Positions 5,251-6,315 of a stretch of DNA of 6,315 nt are shown in pieces. The position numbers and the translations under genes are program-made. Numbering within the stretch: position 1 is the stretch's first letter; every line of letters starts with the position of its first letter. Under the pieces are notes generated by a model. It had not been told where the DNA came from. It did not search any database and worked only from the letters and a program-made list of their open reading frames with translations. Source of the stretch: Firmicutes bacterium UBA4874 (lineage in GTDB: Bacteria; Bacillota; Clostridia; Caldicoprobacterales; DTU083); NCBI GenBank assembly GCA_002399435.1, contig DHDO01000098.1:5605-11919 (forward strand), given 5' to 3'.

Positions 5251-6315
5251 ATGCCCGGGAACAGGCAGAACAGGATTCGTAATTTTTGTATTATTGCACA
5301 TATTGACCATGGGAAATCTACCCTTGCCGACCGCCTGATGGAGGAGACCGGTGTGCTGACCGAAAGGGAAATGGATGAACAGGTGCTGGATACCATGGAC
5401 CTGGAGAGGGAAAGGGGTATTACCATCAAGGCCCAGGCGGTACGCCTGGTTTATAAGGCCCGGACCGGGGAGGAGTATATTCTGAACCTGATTGATACAC
5501 CCGGGCATGTGGACTTTGCCTATGAGGTTTCCAGAAGCCTCGCTGCCTGTGAGGGAGCCGTCCTCGTGGTGGATGCCACACAGGGGATTCAGGCACAGAC
5601 CCTGGCCAATGTTTATCTGGCCATGGAGCATGATCTGGATATCGTCCCCGTCATCAACAAGATTGATTTGCCCAGTGCCCGGCCGGAGCTGGTCCGAAAG
5701 GAAATTGAGGATGTCCTGGGCCTGGATGCAGGGCATGCTCCCCTGATATCGGCCAAAAACGGGACGGGAATCACGGATGTACTGGACAGCATTGTCCGGC
5801 AGATTTCCCCTCCCAGGGGAGATCAGGACGCTCCTTTGCGGGCTCTGATATTTGATTCCTTTTATGACAGTTACCGCGGCGTGATTGCCCATGTACGGGT
5901 TATGGAGGGAGCGGTTCGCACCGGGGACCGGATTCGCATGATGGCAACGGGCAGGGAATTCAATGTAACGGATGTCGGCATTTTCCGTCCCAATCCGGTA
6001 TCGGCGGAGGTTTTGCAGGCGGGAGATGTGGGATATATCACGGCTGCCATGAAGGATGTACGGGATACCAGGGTCGGGGATACGGTGACGCTTGCAGACC
6101 GGCCGGCGAAGGAGGCGCTTCCCGGATATCAGAAGATCACTCCCATGGTATACAGCGGTATTTATCCGGCAGACGGCGCAAAGTACAACGATCTGAAGGA
6201 TGCACTGGAAAAGCTGCAGCTCAATGACAGTTCCCTGATGTTTGAGCCGGAAACTTCAGCGGCACTGGGTTTCGGATTCCGCTGTGGATTTCTCGGCCTG
6301 CTGCATATGGAGATT
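5251..6315 (+). CDS. lepA: Elongation factor 4 (LepA), 5' part, cut by the window end
   Basis: LepA is a ribosome-bound translational GTPase, described as back-translocating stalled ribosomes or helping 30S biogenesis. The visible 355 residues run open to the last base; about 240 C-terminal residues are missing (family length about 600). The G domain (about 8-185) has G1 AHIDHGKST (16-24), G2 RGITI (55-59), G3 DTPGH (82-86, catalytic His86), G4 NKID (136-139) and G5 SAK (167-169). A beta-barrel domain II (about 195-285) and the start of domain III follow, with the LepA-typical [32 protein letters not shown] region near residues 319-355. This part separates it from EF-G and TypA. The ATG at 5251 has AGGGGGAGG (5231-5239), with an 11-base gap. 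It stands behind the sporulation genes as in Bacillus subtilis, but has its own promoters, consistent with expression in growing cells. Confidence 0.97.
   Translation, partial: MPGNRQNRIRNFCIIAHIDHGKSTLADRLMEETGVLTEREMDEQVLDTMDLERERGITIKAQAVRLVYKARTGEEYILNLIDTPGHVDFAYEVSRSLAACEGAVLVVDATQGIQAQTLANVYLAMEHDLDIVPVINKIDLPSARPELVRKEIEDVLGLDAGHAPLISAKNGTGITDVLDSIVRQISPPRGDQDAPLRALIFDSFYDSYRGVIAHVRVMEGAVRTGDRIRMMATGREFNVTDVGIFRPNPVSAEVLQAGDVGYITAAMKDVRDTRVGDTVTLADRPAKEALPGYQKITPMVYSGIYPADGAKYNDLKDALEKLQLNDSSLMFEPETSAALGFGFRCGFLGLLHMEI

Noticed and set aside
5227..5892. Minus-strand open frame (221 codons) opposite lepA
   Set aside because: It is antisense to the highly conserved LepA G domain and shows no family features.

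Overview
The window comes from a spore-forming Firmicute, most likely a member of the Clostridia. The reasons are the germination protease gene (gpr) and spoIIP, the gene order gpr-spoIIP-small membrane protein-lepA known from Bacillus and Clostridia, strong purine-rich ribosome binding sites, and a moderate G+C content by eye. The family cannot be fixed from this window; a gut Lachnospiraceae-type organism would fit but is a guess. All supported genes are on the + strand and are closely packed. No tRNA, rRNA, CRISPR array or insertion sequence was seen, and no gap between genes reaches 300 bases.

Region 1 (1-2459) is a compact three-gene acyl-handling operon. It encodes a short acyl-adenylating ligase (59-1450), a free-standing acyl carrier protein (1471-1719) and a plant FatA/FatB-type acyl-ACP thioesterase (1716-2459). 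The first two genes are 20 bases apart, and the second and third overlap by 4 bases (ATGA). The ligase can load an acyl group and the thioesterase can release it. No enzyme that would use the acyl-ACP is visible, so the pathway is either completed outside the window or serves release or exchange of fatty acids. This is the least ordinary part of the window.

Region 2 (2552-5148) is a sporulation and germination block. It holds gpr, whose product degrades small acid-soluble spore proteins at germination, spoIIP, whose product is a peptidoglycan hydrolase of the engulfment machinery, and a 106-residue single-pass membrane protein that sits where Bacillus subtilis has yqxA. A 7-bp inverted repeat followed by a T-rich stretch lies between gpr and spoIIP. 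The small membrane protein gene overlaps spoIIP by 4 bases.

Region 3 (5149-6315) is the start of lepA (elongation factor 4), cut by the window end. In front of it lie two overlapping sigma-A-type promoters, as expected for a housekeeping gene placed behind sporulation genes.
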